A stretch of 64,000 bases of DNA, from contig JALONG010000002.1 of assembly GCA_025455065.1 (NCBI GenBank), positions 126,422 through 190,421 of the forward strand. The letters are read 5' to 3'. Below, in pieces: positions 20,018-26,463 of this stretch. The position numbers and the translations under genes were made by a program. Numbering within the stretch: the first letter of the stretch is position 1; each line of letters begins with the position of its first letter. This stretch comes from Candidatus Kapaibacterium sp. (GTDB lineage Bacteria; Bacteroidota; Ignavibacteria; Kapaibacteriales; UBA4661). A model generated the notes under the pieces. It saw only the letters and a list, made by a program, of their open reading frames with translations. It ran no database searches and was not told the origin of the DNA.

Positions 20018-20509
20018 ATGGTGCTTCGTTCCGTCATCGGGTTTTGCGTTGTTCTGGTCATGGTGTGTGGTTCAGTCCGACTTTCCGCTCAAGAATCTTC
20101 TTCTTCGATTGCTTCGCTCAAACAGTACATTGGGCAGATGCCTGTGGATTTGCTGAAGCAGGAGCCAAAAATTCAGGAGCGTTTGCAAAAACTCTTGGGC
20201 AAAGACTACGAGCGCCTTCAAGAACGGTTTGCGCACGGTGTTCCGATAGAAATGTTCGGTGATGTGTTGATTTTGCGCGGCGAGAAGCCGTTTACGCCCG
20301 GAAACCCGAAAGTGATTGTGGGAATTGGGCTTTTTACCAACAAAATTCACTGCGCATTGGTGGAAAGTGCGGGAAGAAATATTTACAGCGAAGATCCTAA
20401 AAAAATACCAAACGAGTTTAATCGTTTTATCATTATCAGCGATAAGCGTTCTCAGGAAGAGGCTGACAAAAAGAAAAAAGCCGAAGCAGAACATCATGAA
20501 AAAAAATAA
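20018..20509 (+). CDS. Small secreted protein of unknown function
   Basis: 163 residues from this ATG, chosen because it opens a signal peptide ([17 protein letters not shown] ... LSAQ); the frame is open back to 19877. The mature part is short and charged: a helical region ([29 protein letters not shown]), a small beta-rich centre ([31 protein letters not shown]) and a lysine/glutamate-rich tail ([16 protein letters not shown]). I do not recognise the family. It lies 44 bases upstream of the msrB-like gene, so the two may be expressed together. Confidence 0.6.
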   Translation: MVLRSVIGFCVVLVMVCGSVRLSAQESSSSIASLKQYIGQMPVDLLKQEPKIQERLQKLLGKDYERLQERFAHGVPIEMFGDVLILRGEKPFTPGNPKVIVGIGLFTNKIHCALVESAGRNIYSEDPKKIPNEFNRFIIISDKRSQEEADKKKKAEAEHHEKK

Positions 20510-20553
20510 CGCTGAAAAGCCTGTTTTTCATCACCATCATTCCTCGTTTCAAT

Positions 20554-21108
20554 ATGCGTGTTCTCCGTCATTCATTGTTGCGCTCCTCATTGTTGTATAG
20601 CGCATTATTCCTTCTTATGCTGGCGTGTGCCGGAAATGCGGAAGGAAAAAAGAACGACAATCCAAGCCAACAACCACAGCAACAATCCTCATCAAAAACC
20701 ACCACGACTAAAATGGAAAAAATCGTCAAAACCGATGCCGAATGGAAAAAAGTTCTCACACCCGAGCAGTATCATGTAACACGCGAAAAAGGTACTGAGC
20801 GGGCTTTCACGGGTAAGTATTGGGACAACCACAAAAAAGGTGTTTACAAATGCTCCAACTGCGGCTTGGAACTTTTTTCATCCGACACGAAATTTGATTC
20901 CGGTACGGGCTGGCCCAGTTTTTGGCAGCCGATTTCGCCGGATGTTGTGAAAGAAATCACTGACCGTACCTACGGCATGGTACGCACCGAATCGGTCTGC
21001 GCCCGGTGCGATGCGCATTTGGGACACGTCTTTGATGACGGTCCGAAGCCAACAGGAATGCGGTATTGCATGAACTCTGCTTCCTTAGAGTTTGTTGAGA
21101 AGAAGTAA
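20554..21108 (+). CDS. msrB: Peptide-methionine (R)-S-oxide reductase MsrB, lipoprotein form
   Basis: 184 residues. It reduces methionine-R-sulfoxide in damaged proteins. The N-terminus is a lipoprotein signal ([10 protein letters not shown], lipidated Cys at about residue 25) followed by a Q/S/T-rich linker. The MsrB domain starts near residue 55: the structural zinc ligands are in CSNCG and [10 protein letters not shown], the conserved GTGWPSFW is present, and the catalytic residue is the Cys in [11 protein letters not shown]. The lipobox implies an envelope location, so it probably repairs periplasmic or outer-membrane proteins. The terminator at 21145-21184 ends the unit. Confidence 0.9.
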   Translation: MRVLRHSLLRSSLLYSALFLLMLACAGNAEGKKNDNPSQQPQQQSSSKTTTTKMEKIVKTDAEWKKVLTPEQYHVTREKGTERAFTGKYWDNHKKGVYKCSNCGLELFSSDTKFDSGTGWPSFWQPISPDVVKEITDRTYGMVRTESVCARCDAHLGHVFDDGPKPTGMRYCMNSASLEFVEKK

Positions 21109-21144
21109 GTGCGAGATTTTGCCGAGTTTTGCAGAAAAAATGAG

Positions 21145-21184
21145 AACGCCACTATCATTCAATGTCAATGATAGTGGCGTTTTT
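21145..21184. terminator. Terminator between the convergent msrB and TIG lipoprotein genes
   Basis: A perfect 15-base stem (AACGCCACTATCATT and its complement, short loop) ends in TTTT on the plus strand and is preceded by an A run that gives T on the minus strand. It lies between genes transcribed toward each other, so it is probably bidirectional. Confidence 0.8.
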
Positions 21185-21209
21185 CGTTTAATGTTTTTTG
21201 TTGCAGAAG

Positions 21210-22265
21210 TCAGATATATCGAATTGAAATACGCTGTGGCACAAGGACAGAGCCATTTTCAAGCAAAAGATAGATTTGGCAATCCGCATACGTTCTGCCC
21301 GAAAGTGCTTTGGTTCTGTCAAGGCTGGGAAGTCGAAATTGCAGTTGATTGTCGTTTTCGATACGAAAATTTGTTGCTTCTGTATAATCCACAGTAATAC
21401 TTGGTCTGCCGAAAGATGTGGTATAAGGAGTGCCAATCATAATTTTTCGTACTTTGTCGAAGCCTTTTCCGCGCAACATGATTGTTGTGCCGCCATCAGT
21501 ATTTCCGCTTGAAGATGTTCCGCTTATTGGTATCACAGATTGGATTTCCGGTATTGATGCGCTTGGCATTGGTGTTGCCGTAAATTCCGATGTTGTATCT
21601 GGTCTAAGTGTATTTTCTATAATAACAGTTCTTTCGGTTGGGGTAAACGAATAACCGCTTAAAAAGGGGCGCACTTTGAAATCTGCACCGGGAAGGGCAA
21701 GATAATACGGTGAACCAATGTTGATACCTACCAACTGAATACCGAAAAAGCCCGGAGAACGAGGAGCATTACCGACTCCTGAGACTGCTTGACCATTCCA
21801 TTTTTTTTGTTCATGCACAGCAATCACAATAACGCTATCAAGCGGTTTGTTGCCACTGCTTATGTAGCCTGCAATGCTTTGCTCCGCTACACCTAAAAGC
21901 TGCTCCGATTCTGCAATACCTGTTCGGGTAATGACCGATAGCTTCGATGCGCGTTGTGTGAGATAGTTCCAAGTAGGCAATAGAGAGTTTCTCCAGCGAA
22001 TACCAGCGCTAAGGCTGTTGGGACTGTTTACAATGACCGAATCTAATTCAAGAGTATCAAGCAGCACTTTACGAACATTGATGAAATTTTTTCCGATAAC
22101 GGTAACACGGTCGCCGCGTTGAATAATGCGCGGCGAAAACCCCGTAATCTCCGGCAAATTCGTCGCAACTCTCGTGCGGTCAGTATCAATGTCTATCGGC
22201 TGGCGGCAAGCAACGAGAGAAAGCATGAGAGCCGCATAAAGACTGAGTTTGTGGGTGAATTTCAT
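21210..22265 (-). CDS. TIG-domain lipoprotein in the sigma/anti-sigma operon
   Basis: 351 residues. Lipoprotein signal peptide with lipobox LVAC at about residue 20. Residues 38-110 form one IPT/TIG-like domain (ITGFSPRIIQRGDRVTVIGKNFINVRKVLL); a second begins near 240 (IQSVIPISGTSSSGNTDGGTTIMLRGKGFDKVRKIMIG). The middle part holds a beta-sandwich-like segment with LDSVIVIAVHEQ. It is probably a surface or periplasmic binding protein; the partner is unknown. It is the last of three genes on the minus strand (30 bases after the anti-sigma/barrel gene), so it may be a target or output of that sigma factor. Confidence 0.7.
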   Translation of the reverse strand: MKFTHKLSLYAALMLSLVACRQPIDIDTDRTRVATNLPEITGFSPRIIQRGDRVTVIGKNFINVRKVLLDTLELDSVIVNSPNSLSAGIRWRNSLLPTWNYLTQRASKLSVITRTGIAESEQLLGVAEQSIAGYISSGNKPLDSVIVIAVHEQKKWNGQAVSGVGNAPRSPGFFGIQLVGINIGSPYYLALPGADFKVRPFLSGYSFTPTERTVIIENTLRPDTTSEFTATPMPSASIPEIQSVIPISGTSSSGNTDGGTTIMLRGKGFDKVRKIMIGTPYTTSFGRPSITVDYTEATNFRIENDNQLQFRLPSLDRTKALSGRTYADCQIYLLLENGSVLVPQRISIRYI

Positions 22266-22295
22266 TGGTAACTGTCGAATAAAAAGTGAAAGAAA

Positions 22296-23615
22296 TTAGA
22301 ATCGAACGGAAACTCCATAGCTCACGCCTGCCTTCGGACTGAGATACCATGCGCCTTCGGATTGATACAACAAACTGCTCAACTCAGCACCAAGAAAAAG
22401 CATCGTTCGCGTGTCGGGTGTGTAGGAAAAGCCCACCATTCCACGCCCCATGCCGCCGATTTCCGTTGCTCCCGCGACAATATGAGCAAAGGGCGACAAG
22501 GCGCTTTCCGGCAACAATGTAAACCGATATGCAAGACCAGCCCAAAGAAACGTCGGGTGTTGCTCTACACGGTATTCTACCTCGTTTGCGTCGCGGGTGA
22601 AAAAGCGTTGGAAATAGGCTTCCTGTCCCGCTTCCACGCCAACGCTATGCTGCGGAGAAAGAGCGTACATCGCACCCACGGCAAGGTTTGAAGGAAACTG
22701 CTCTTTCGCCGGAAGCGTTGCCCAAATGAGCGATCGTCCAATCAAGCCCCGAACACTGACTGAAATGCCTGTGAGGGCTTGGTTGCTTGGTTGCTTGGTT
22801 GCTTGGTTACTTGATTGGTTGGTTACTTGGTTACTTGGTTGCGCGAAGTTTGATGAGGCTTCGTGCGGTGTTGTGGTTGATGGTTGTATTGTTGCAGAAT
22901 AGGACTTTTCTTGAGAGAATGTCGAAGAACCCTGTGTTTGTGAGGTGTTTATTGCAACATCACTATCTAGCTGCATGGCTTCTTGCTTTTTTTGAGGCAT
23001 GGTTTCTTGAACAACGTTACGAACAATCGTGCGAGTAATCGTGCGTACAACTGTGTCCGCAAGGATAAAGGGTTGTGGTGATGTTCCAAGACCGCTCACC
23101 CCCCACCCGTCATCGGAGCGAATCGGAGGTAAAAAACCGTTGAAGGTTGATAAACTTTCGTTTCCGCCGTTGTAATTGGTATTGCCGGAACGCAGTAACC
23201 ACGCCGTAAGCAAGGAAGCAAGCAGCGCCACAAGCAGCATCGTGCCGCCTCGCTTAACGCCGTTCCAAAGCCTCACACCAAAGGTGAGTGTTTGTGCGGT
23301 CATTGGGGATGTAATGCGCGAAGTAAGATTTGAAGCAAGGTTTGAAGTACCCTCGACAAGAGGCACGGGCGCAAGGGGCGTTTCTTTTGCCATAAAACCC
23401 AAGCGTGCGAAAAGCGCTTCATCACTTGCTGCTGAAGGGAAAAGTGTGCCTGAGTCGTCAGCAATAGTGCGATTGATAAGCAGTGCGTCTTTGAGTTCAT
23501 TGCGCAAATCGTCATCGTGCGAAAGTGCTGCAAAAAGCCGTATTTCCTGCTCCGGTGCGAGGTCGCCGTCTAAAAATGTGTAGAGCAGTGCGGAGTATTC
23601 GTTCAATGTATTCAT
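22296..23615 (-). CDS. Anti-sigma-factor-like membrane protein fused to a C-terminal beta-barrel-like domain
   Basis: 439 residues. The first 75 residues look like the cytoplasmic part of an ECF anti-sigma factor (YSALLYTFLDGDLAPEQEIRLFAALSHDDDLRNEL), without the zinc-binding HxxxCxxC motif. One membrane segment lies near 138-157 (TMLLVALLASLLTAWLL). A low-complexity Ser/Thr/Asn/Gln linker follows; its end is encoded by an octanucleotide tandem tract (22777-22840). The last 150 residues alternate in the manner of an outer-membrane beta barrel and end in SVRF with a terminal aromatic residue. It starts 33 bases after the sigma gene. How one protein would place both domains is unclear. Confidence 0.7.
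   Translation of the reverse strand: MNTLNEYSALLYTFLDGDLAPEQEIRLFAALSHDDDLRNELKDALLINRTIADDSGTLFPSAASDEALFARLGFMAKETPLAPVPLVEGTSNLASNLTSRITSPMTAQTLTFGVRLWNGVKRGGTMLLVALLASLLTAWLLRSGNTNYNGGNESLSTFNGFLPPIRSDDGWGVSGLGTSPQPFILADTVVRTITRTIVRNVVQETMPQKKQEAMQLDSDVAINTSQTQGSSTFSQEKSYSATIQPSTTTPHEASSNFAQPSNQVTNQSSNQATKQPSNQALTGISVSVRGLIGRSLIWATLPAKEQFPSNLAVGAMYALSPQHSVGVEAGQEAYFQRFFTRDANEVEYRVEQHPTFLWAGLAYRFTLLPESALSPFAHIVAGATEIGGMGRGMVGFSYTPDTRTMLFLGAELSSLLYQSEGAWYLSPKAGVSYGVSVRF
22777..22840. repeat. Octanucleotide tandem repeat, eight units, inside the anti-sigma/barrel gene
   Basis: Eight consecutive 8-base units: GCTTGGTT four times, ACTTGATT, GGTTGGTT, then ACTTGGTT twice (plus strand). On the coding strand three units encode the eight-residue period NQATKQPS. 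Because eight is not a multiple of three, loss or gain of one unit shifts the frame; I find a stop about 12 codons after the tract in one shifted frame and about 45 codons after it in the other. Confidence 0.9.
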
Positions 23616-23648
23616 TATTGTTCGTAGAGGCGTGGGTGAGCGTGATAA

Positions 23649-24209
23649 TTACAAATGTTGGTCAATGTCTGCCAAGTAAGGGGCAAGAATTTCCCGAATT
23701 TTTGCCTGAGCGCGGTGAACACGGCTTCGGGCGTTAGTTTCGGTGGTGTTGGTGATTTCGGCAATTTCCAGAAACGACATTCCGTCATATTTGCGCAGCA
23801 CAAATGCTTCGCGGTGGTCGTAATCCAGCAATTCTAACGCCGTTGTAATGAGGCGAAGCAACTCGGAACTGCCGTATTCTAGGGGTTTGTAGGGAATGTC
23901 GTAATCTTCCAACGTAAGCGTTGGTTTGCTGTCGCGTTTATGATTCAAACAAAGGTTTCGTGCAATACGCAGCAAAAATGCCGCAACATTGGTCATGGTG
24001 CGGTCAGTTTTTGCCGCATCAAAAAAGCGGACAAACGTTTCTTGGAAAATATCCTCTGCTGCCGCCGAGTCGCCAAGAACACGCACACAATAGGCGTAAA
24101 TGCGCTGTTTGTGCCGCCCGTAGAGTTCTCGGAACGCTGTTTCGCGCTTGCTTTCATCGTGCAGCAAGGTGGAAAGCGCTTCGTCGGAAAGTCGTGCAAA
24201 TTCGGTCAT
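23649..24209 (-). CDS. RNA polymerase ECF-type sigma factor
   Basis: 186 residues. Region 2 spans about 22-90 (AFRELYGRHKQRIYAYCVRVLGDSAAAEDIFQETFVRFF, then NVAAFLLRIARNLCLNHKR), and region 4 about 120-180 (LDYDHREAFVLRKYDGMSFLEIAEITNTTETNARSRVHRAQAKIRE). There is no region 1.1 or 3, as expected for ECF sigmas. It is the first gene of a minus-strand unit with the anti-sigma/barrel protein and a TIG lipoprotein, and so is probably controlled by its neighbour. A 20-base perfect palindrome lies 100 bases upstream. Confidence 0.92.
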   Translation of the reverse strand: MTEFARLSDEALSTLLHDESKRETAFRELYGRHKQRIYAYCVRVLGDSAAAEDIFQETFVRFFDAAKTDRTMTNVAAFLLRIARNLCLNHKRDSKPTLTLEDYDIPYKPLEYGSSELLRLITTALELLDYDHREAFVLRKYDGMSFLEIAEITNTTETNARSRVHRAQAKIREILAPYLADIDQHL

Positions 24210-24307
24210 GGAAAGTGGACGTTGAAAATAAAAATGTCGTTCTATGAAGCAATAACACAGGAGAGAAAATTTTGTTGCAGTAGTAAACTCGGAAGGGCAA
24301 AAAAAAA

Positions 24308-24327
24308 TCCGGTATAATTATACCGGA
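24308..24327. promoter_or_regulatory. Perfect 20-base palindrome upstream of the ECF sigma gene
   Basis: TCCGGTATAATTATACCGGA is its own reverse complement, with an A run just before it. It may be a dimeric operator or a terminator-like hairpin for the minus-strand transcript arriving from 24566. Apart from this and the repeat at 24395-24557, the 24210-24565 gap shows nothing. Confidence 0.45.
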
Positions 24328-24394
24328 AATGATGGCAAATTGTCATCTGAGAATGAGGGGGTTGAGGAGAAAAAGTTGAAAGAGTTGAAAAACC

Positions 24395-24557
24395 GTAACT
24401 GTTTAGGTCATAAAATTTTGACGCAGATTTTCATGATTTAACAGATTATCATGATTGTTTCCATACAAACGACTATCCGAAAACGATCTCGAAAGCCGCT
24501 CAAAATCAGTGCAATCAGTTTAATCATGTAATCTGCGTCGAAGAGCTAAATAGTTAC
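24395..24557 (+). repeat. MITE-like intergenic repeat, copy A
   Basis: About 163 bases bounded by terminal inverted repeats GTAACTGTTTAG and CTAAATAGTTAC (one mismatch) with longer internal inverted arms (GACGCAGATT ... AATCTGCGTC). A second copy lies inverted at 43632-43782. No coding capacity. Confidence 0.85.
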
Positions 24558-24565
24558 GATAACCT

Positions 24566-25537
24566 TTAATGCAAAAGTTTATGCGCCCGTTTTTTTATCA
24601 TACCGCCTTTGGTATCTTTGATGCTGGACATCACGACGAATGCAAGCGGGTCAATAACATCAATTTCCTGCTGCAACCGCGAGACTTCAAGCCGCGTAAC
24701 GACGGTGTAAATGATGTCTATATCGGTGTGTCCTTCGCCGCGTTTGCCGAAACCGCTTTTGCCGGAATAAATCGTAACGCCGCGCCGAAGCGTATGAATA
24801 ATCATACGCCGTATTGCCTCGCTGCGGTGCGAAATAATCGTAACGCCGGTGTATTCTTCGATGCCTTCCAACACAAAATCTACGGCTTTGGATGCGGCAA
24901 AATAGGTGAGGATGGCGTAAAGAGCTGTTTCAACACTCAGTAAATATGCCGCAACCGAGAAAATGATGAGGTTAAATCCTAAAATTACGTCCCCAACGCT
25001 CAAACTGCTTTTGCGCGTCAGATAAATTGCCAAAACTTCTGTGCCGTCTATCACCGCACCTCCGCGCACACTGAAGCCAATGCCCACGCCCAAAAAGAAG
25101 CCTCCAAAAACAGCAATCAACAGTTTGTCTTGGGTAATGAGCGGATAGGGCATAACGGCAACGGCAAACGCCAAGCCACAAATCGCCAACGCACTTTTGA
25201 ACGCGAAGGTTTTCCCGATTTGAAAATATCCCAGAATAATAAAGGGAGCATTGATAATCACCAATAGTGGCGGCAGCGTGAGTGCCGTTACTTCCGCAAG
25301 CAAAAGCGAGATACCCGTAACGCCGCCGTCAATAAAGCCATTCGGCAGCAAGAAGCCTTTCAACCCGAAGGCAGCCGATAAAATTCCGAGTGCCATAAAC
25401 ACTGCGTCTTTTAGCGCGGCACTCAGCATTTTTCGGCGTTGGTGCTTCTGCTTCGCACGGCGATACGGCGTTTGAGGCTGAGGGAAAGGAGATTGTTGCG
25501 CTGCTTTTTTGAGCGCGTTGATAAGAATTGGGTACAT
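24566..25537 (-). CDS. YitT-family membrane protein with C-terminal DUF2179 domain
   Basis: 323 residues. After a basic N-terminal tail (RRAKQKHQRRK) come five to six membrane segments: the first includes ALGILSAAFGLKGFLLPNGFIDGGVTGISLLL, the family signature, and a later one includes GIGFSVRGGAVIDGTEVLAIYL. The C-terminal ~85 residues are the soluble DUF2179 domain (GVTIISHRSEAIRRMIIHTLRRGVTIYSGKSGFG ... VVMSSIKDTKGG). The family's transport substrate is not established. It lies 32 bases after the universal stress gene at the end of the 24.5-35.9 kb minus-strand run. Confidence 0.88.
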   Translation of the reverse strand: MYPILINALKKAAQQSPFPQPQTPYRRAKQKHQRRKMLSAALKDAVFMALGILSAAFGLKGFLLPNGFIDGGVTGISLLLAEVTALTLPPLLVIINAPFIILGYFQIGKTFAFKSALAICGLAFAVAVMPYPLITQDKLLIAVFGGFFLGVGIGFSVRGGAVIDGTEVLAIYLTRKSSLSVGDVILGFNLIIFSVAAYLLSVETALYAILTYFAASKAVDFVLEGIEEYTGVTIISHRSEAIRRMIIHTLRRGVTIYSGKSGFGKRGEGHTDIDIIYTVVTRLEVSRLQQEIDVIDPLAFVVMSSIKDTKGGMIKKRAHKLLH

Positions 25538-25569
25538 GATGATATGATGTTGTTATCGAAAAAAAGAAT

Positions 25570-26415
25570 CTATCGTACAATAAACAGCGAGTTTCGTGCT
25601 GTTCGCAAGATATTATGCGCTGTGCTTCCAAGCGTCAGCACTTGGAGATTACTTTTTCCTTTTGCGCCCAGCACAATCAAATCTGCTTGACAATCGGACG
25701 CATGATGAACAATCATAGCGGAGGGCTTGCCCCACACCAAATGTAGATGAACGAATGCAGGCAGTGTCGCGGAATCAAGTACCGTGCGCACGAATGCTTC
25801 AAATCGTGTGTGGGAATCTGCTTTGTATTCGTCATACCGTCGTTCAGCTTCGCTGCGGCTTACACCCAAGATGTTTTCATTCGGGACTTCCAAACAATAC
25901 AGCACATCCAACGAAGCCGAGTATTCCTGTTTCAAGGCGTAGGCTTTTTGCAATGCCTTTGCCGATTCATCCGACATATCACACGCGCACACGATATGCT
26001 GAAACCCTGAGAAATGCTCAGTGTGATAGACCCACACACTTTGCGGTGCTGTCCGCACGACGGCTTCTGCCGTTGAGCCGAGGAATGTGCGTTTGGGGTC
26101 GGCGGCAATCATAATGATATCACATTGGATTTTCGCGGCGGTTGCTAAAATTTCCTCGGCAGCATTCCCGGTACGCACGATATGGTCTTGCGTTGCAATT
26201 CCTTGTTCTTGCATGAGCGCGAGCCAGTGGGCAAGGCGTTCCTTGATTTGAAGTTCCAGCGTGTCGGATTGCAACCACAGTTGGAAGGCTGATGTAATCA
26301 CATGAACAACCGATACGGTACTGCCCAAGGTGCGAAACATCGTGCTTATTTCCGGCAATCGGTCTGCCCATGCGTCGGAAAAATCCGTTGCTAGAAGAAT
26401 GTGTTTGTTGCGCAT
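25570..26415 (-). CDS. Universal stress protein with two UspA domains
   Basis: 281 residues made of two tandem UspA-like domains: one from residue 1 (HILLATDFSDAWADRLPEI ... DIIMIAADPKRTFLGSTAEAVVRTA) and one from about 145 (HIVCACDMSDESAKAL ... LIVLGAKGKSNLQVLTLGSTAHNILRTA). The second ends with the GxKGxS...LGSTAxxIL pattern of ATP-binding Usp domains; in the first the glycine-rich motif is degenerate. It is a soluble cytoplasmic protein. It lies between the P-type ATPase gene (48 bases) and the YitT gene (32 bases), consistent with a stress and ion-homeostasis unit. Confidence 0.88.
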   Translation of the reverse strand: MRNKHILLATDFSDAWADRLPEISTMFRTLGSTVSVVHVITSAFQLWLQSDTLELQIKERLAHWLALMQEQGIATQDHIVRTGNAAEEILATAAKIQCDIIMIAADPKRTFLGSTAEAVVRTAPQSVWVYHTEHFSGFQHIVCACDMSDESAKALQKAYALKQEYSASLDVLYCLEVPNENILGVSRSEAERRYDEYKADSHTRFEAFVRTVLDSATLPAFVHLHLVWGKPSAMIVHHASDCQADLIVLGAKGKSNLQVLTLGSTAHNILRTARNSLFIVR

Positions 26416-26463
26416 TATCGTGATTCCTACGTGAACAATGGTGAAAAGAATAGTGTTTCGGAT

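Noticed and set aside
22777-22840. CRISPR array
   Set aside because: The tract is an uninterrupted 8-base tandem repeat inside a coding frame with no spacers.
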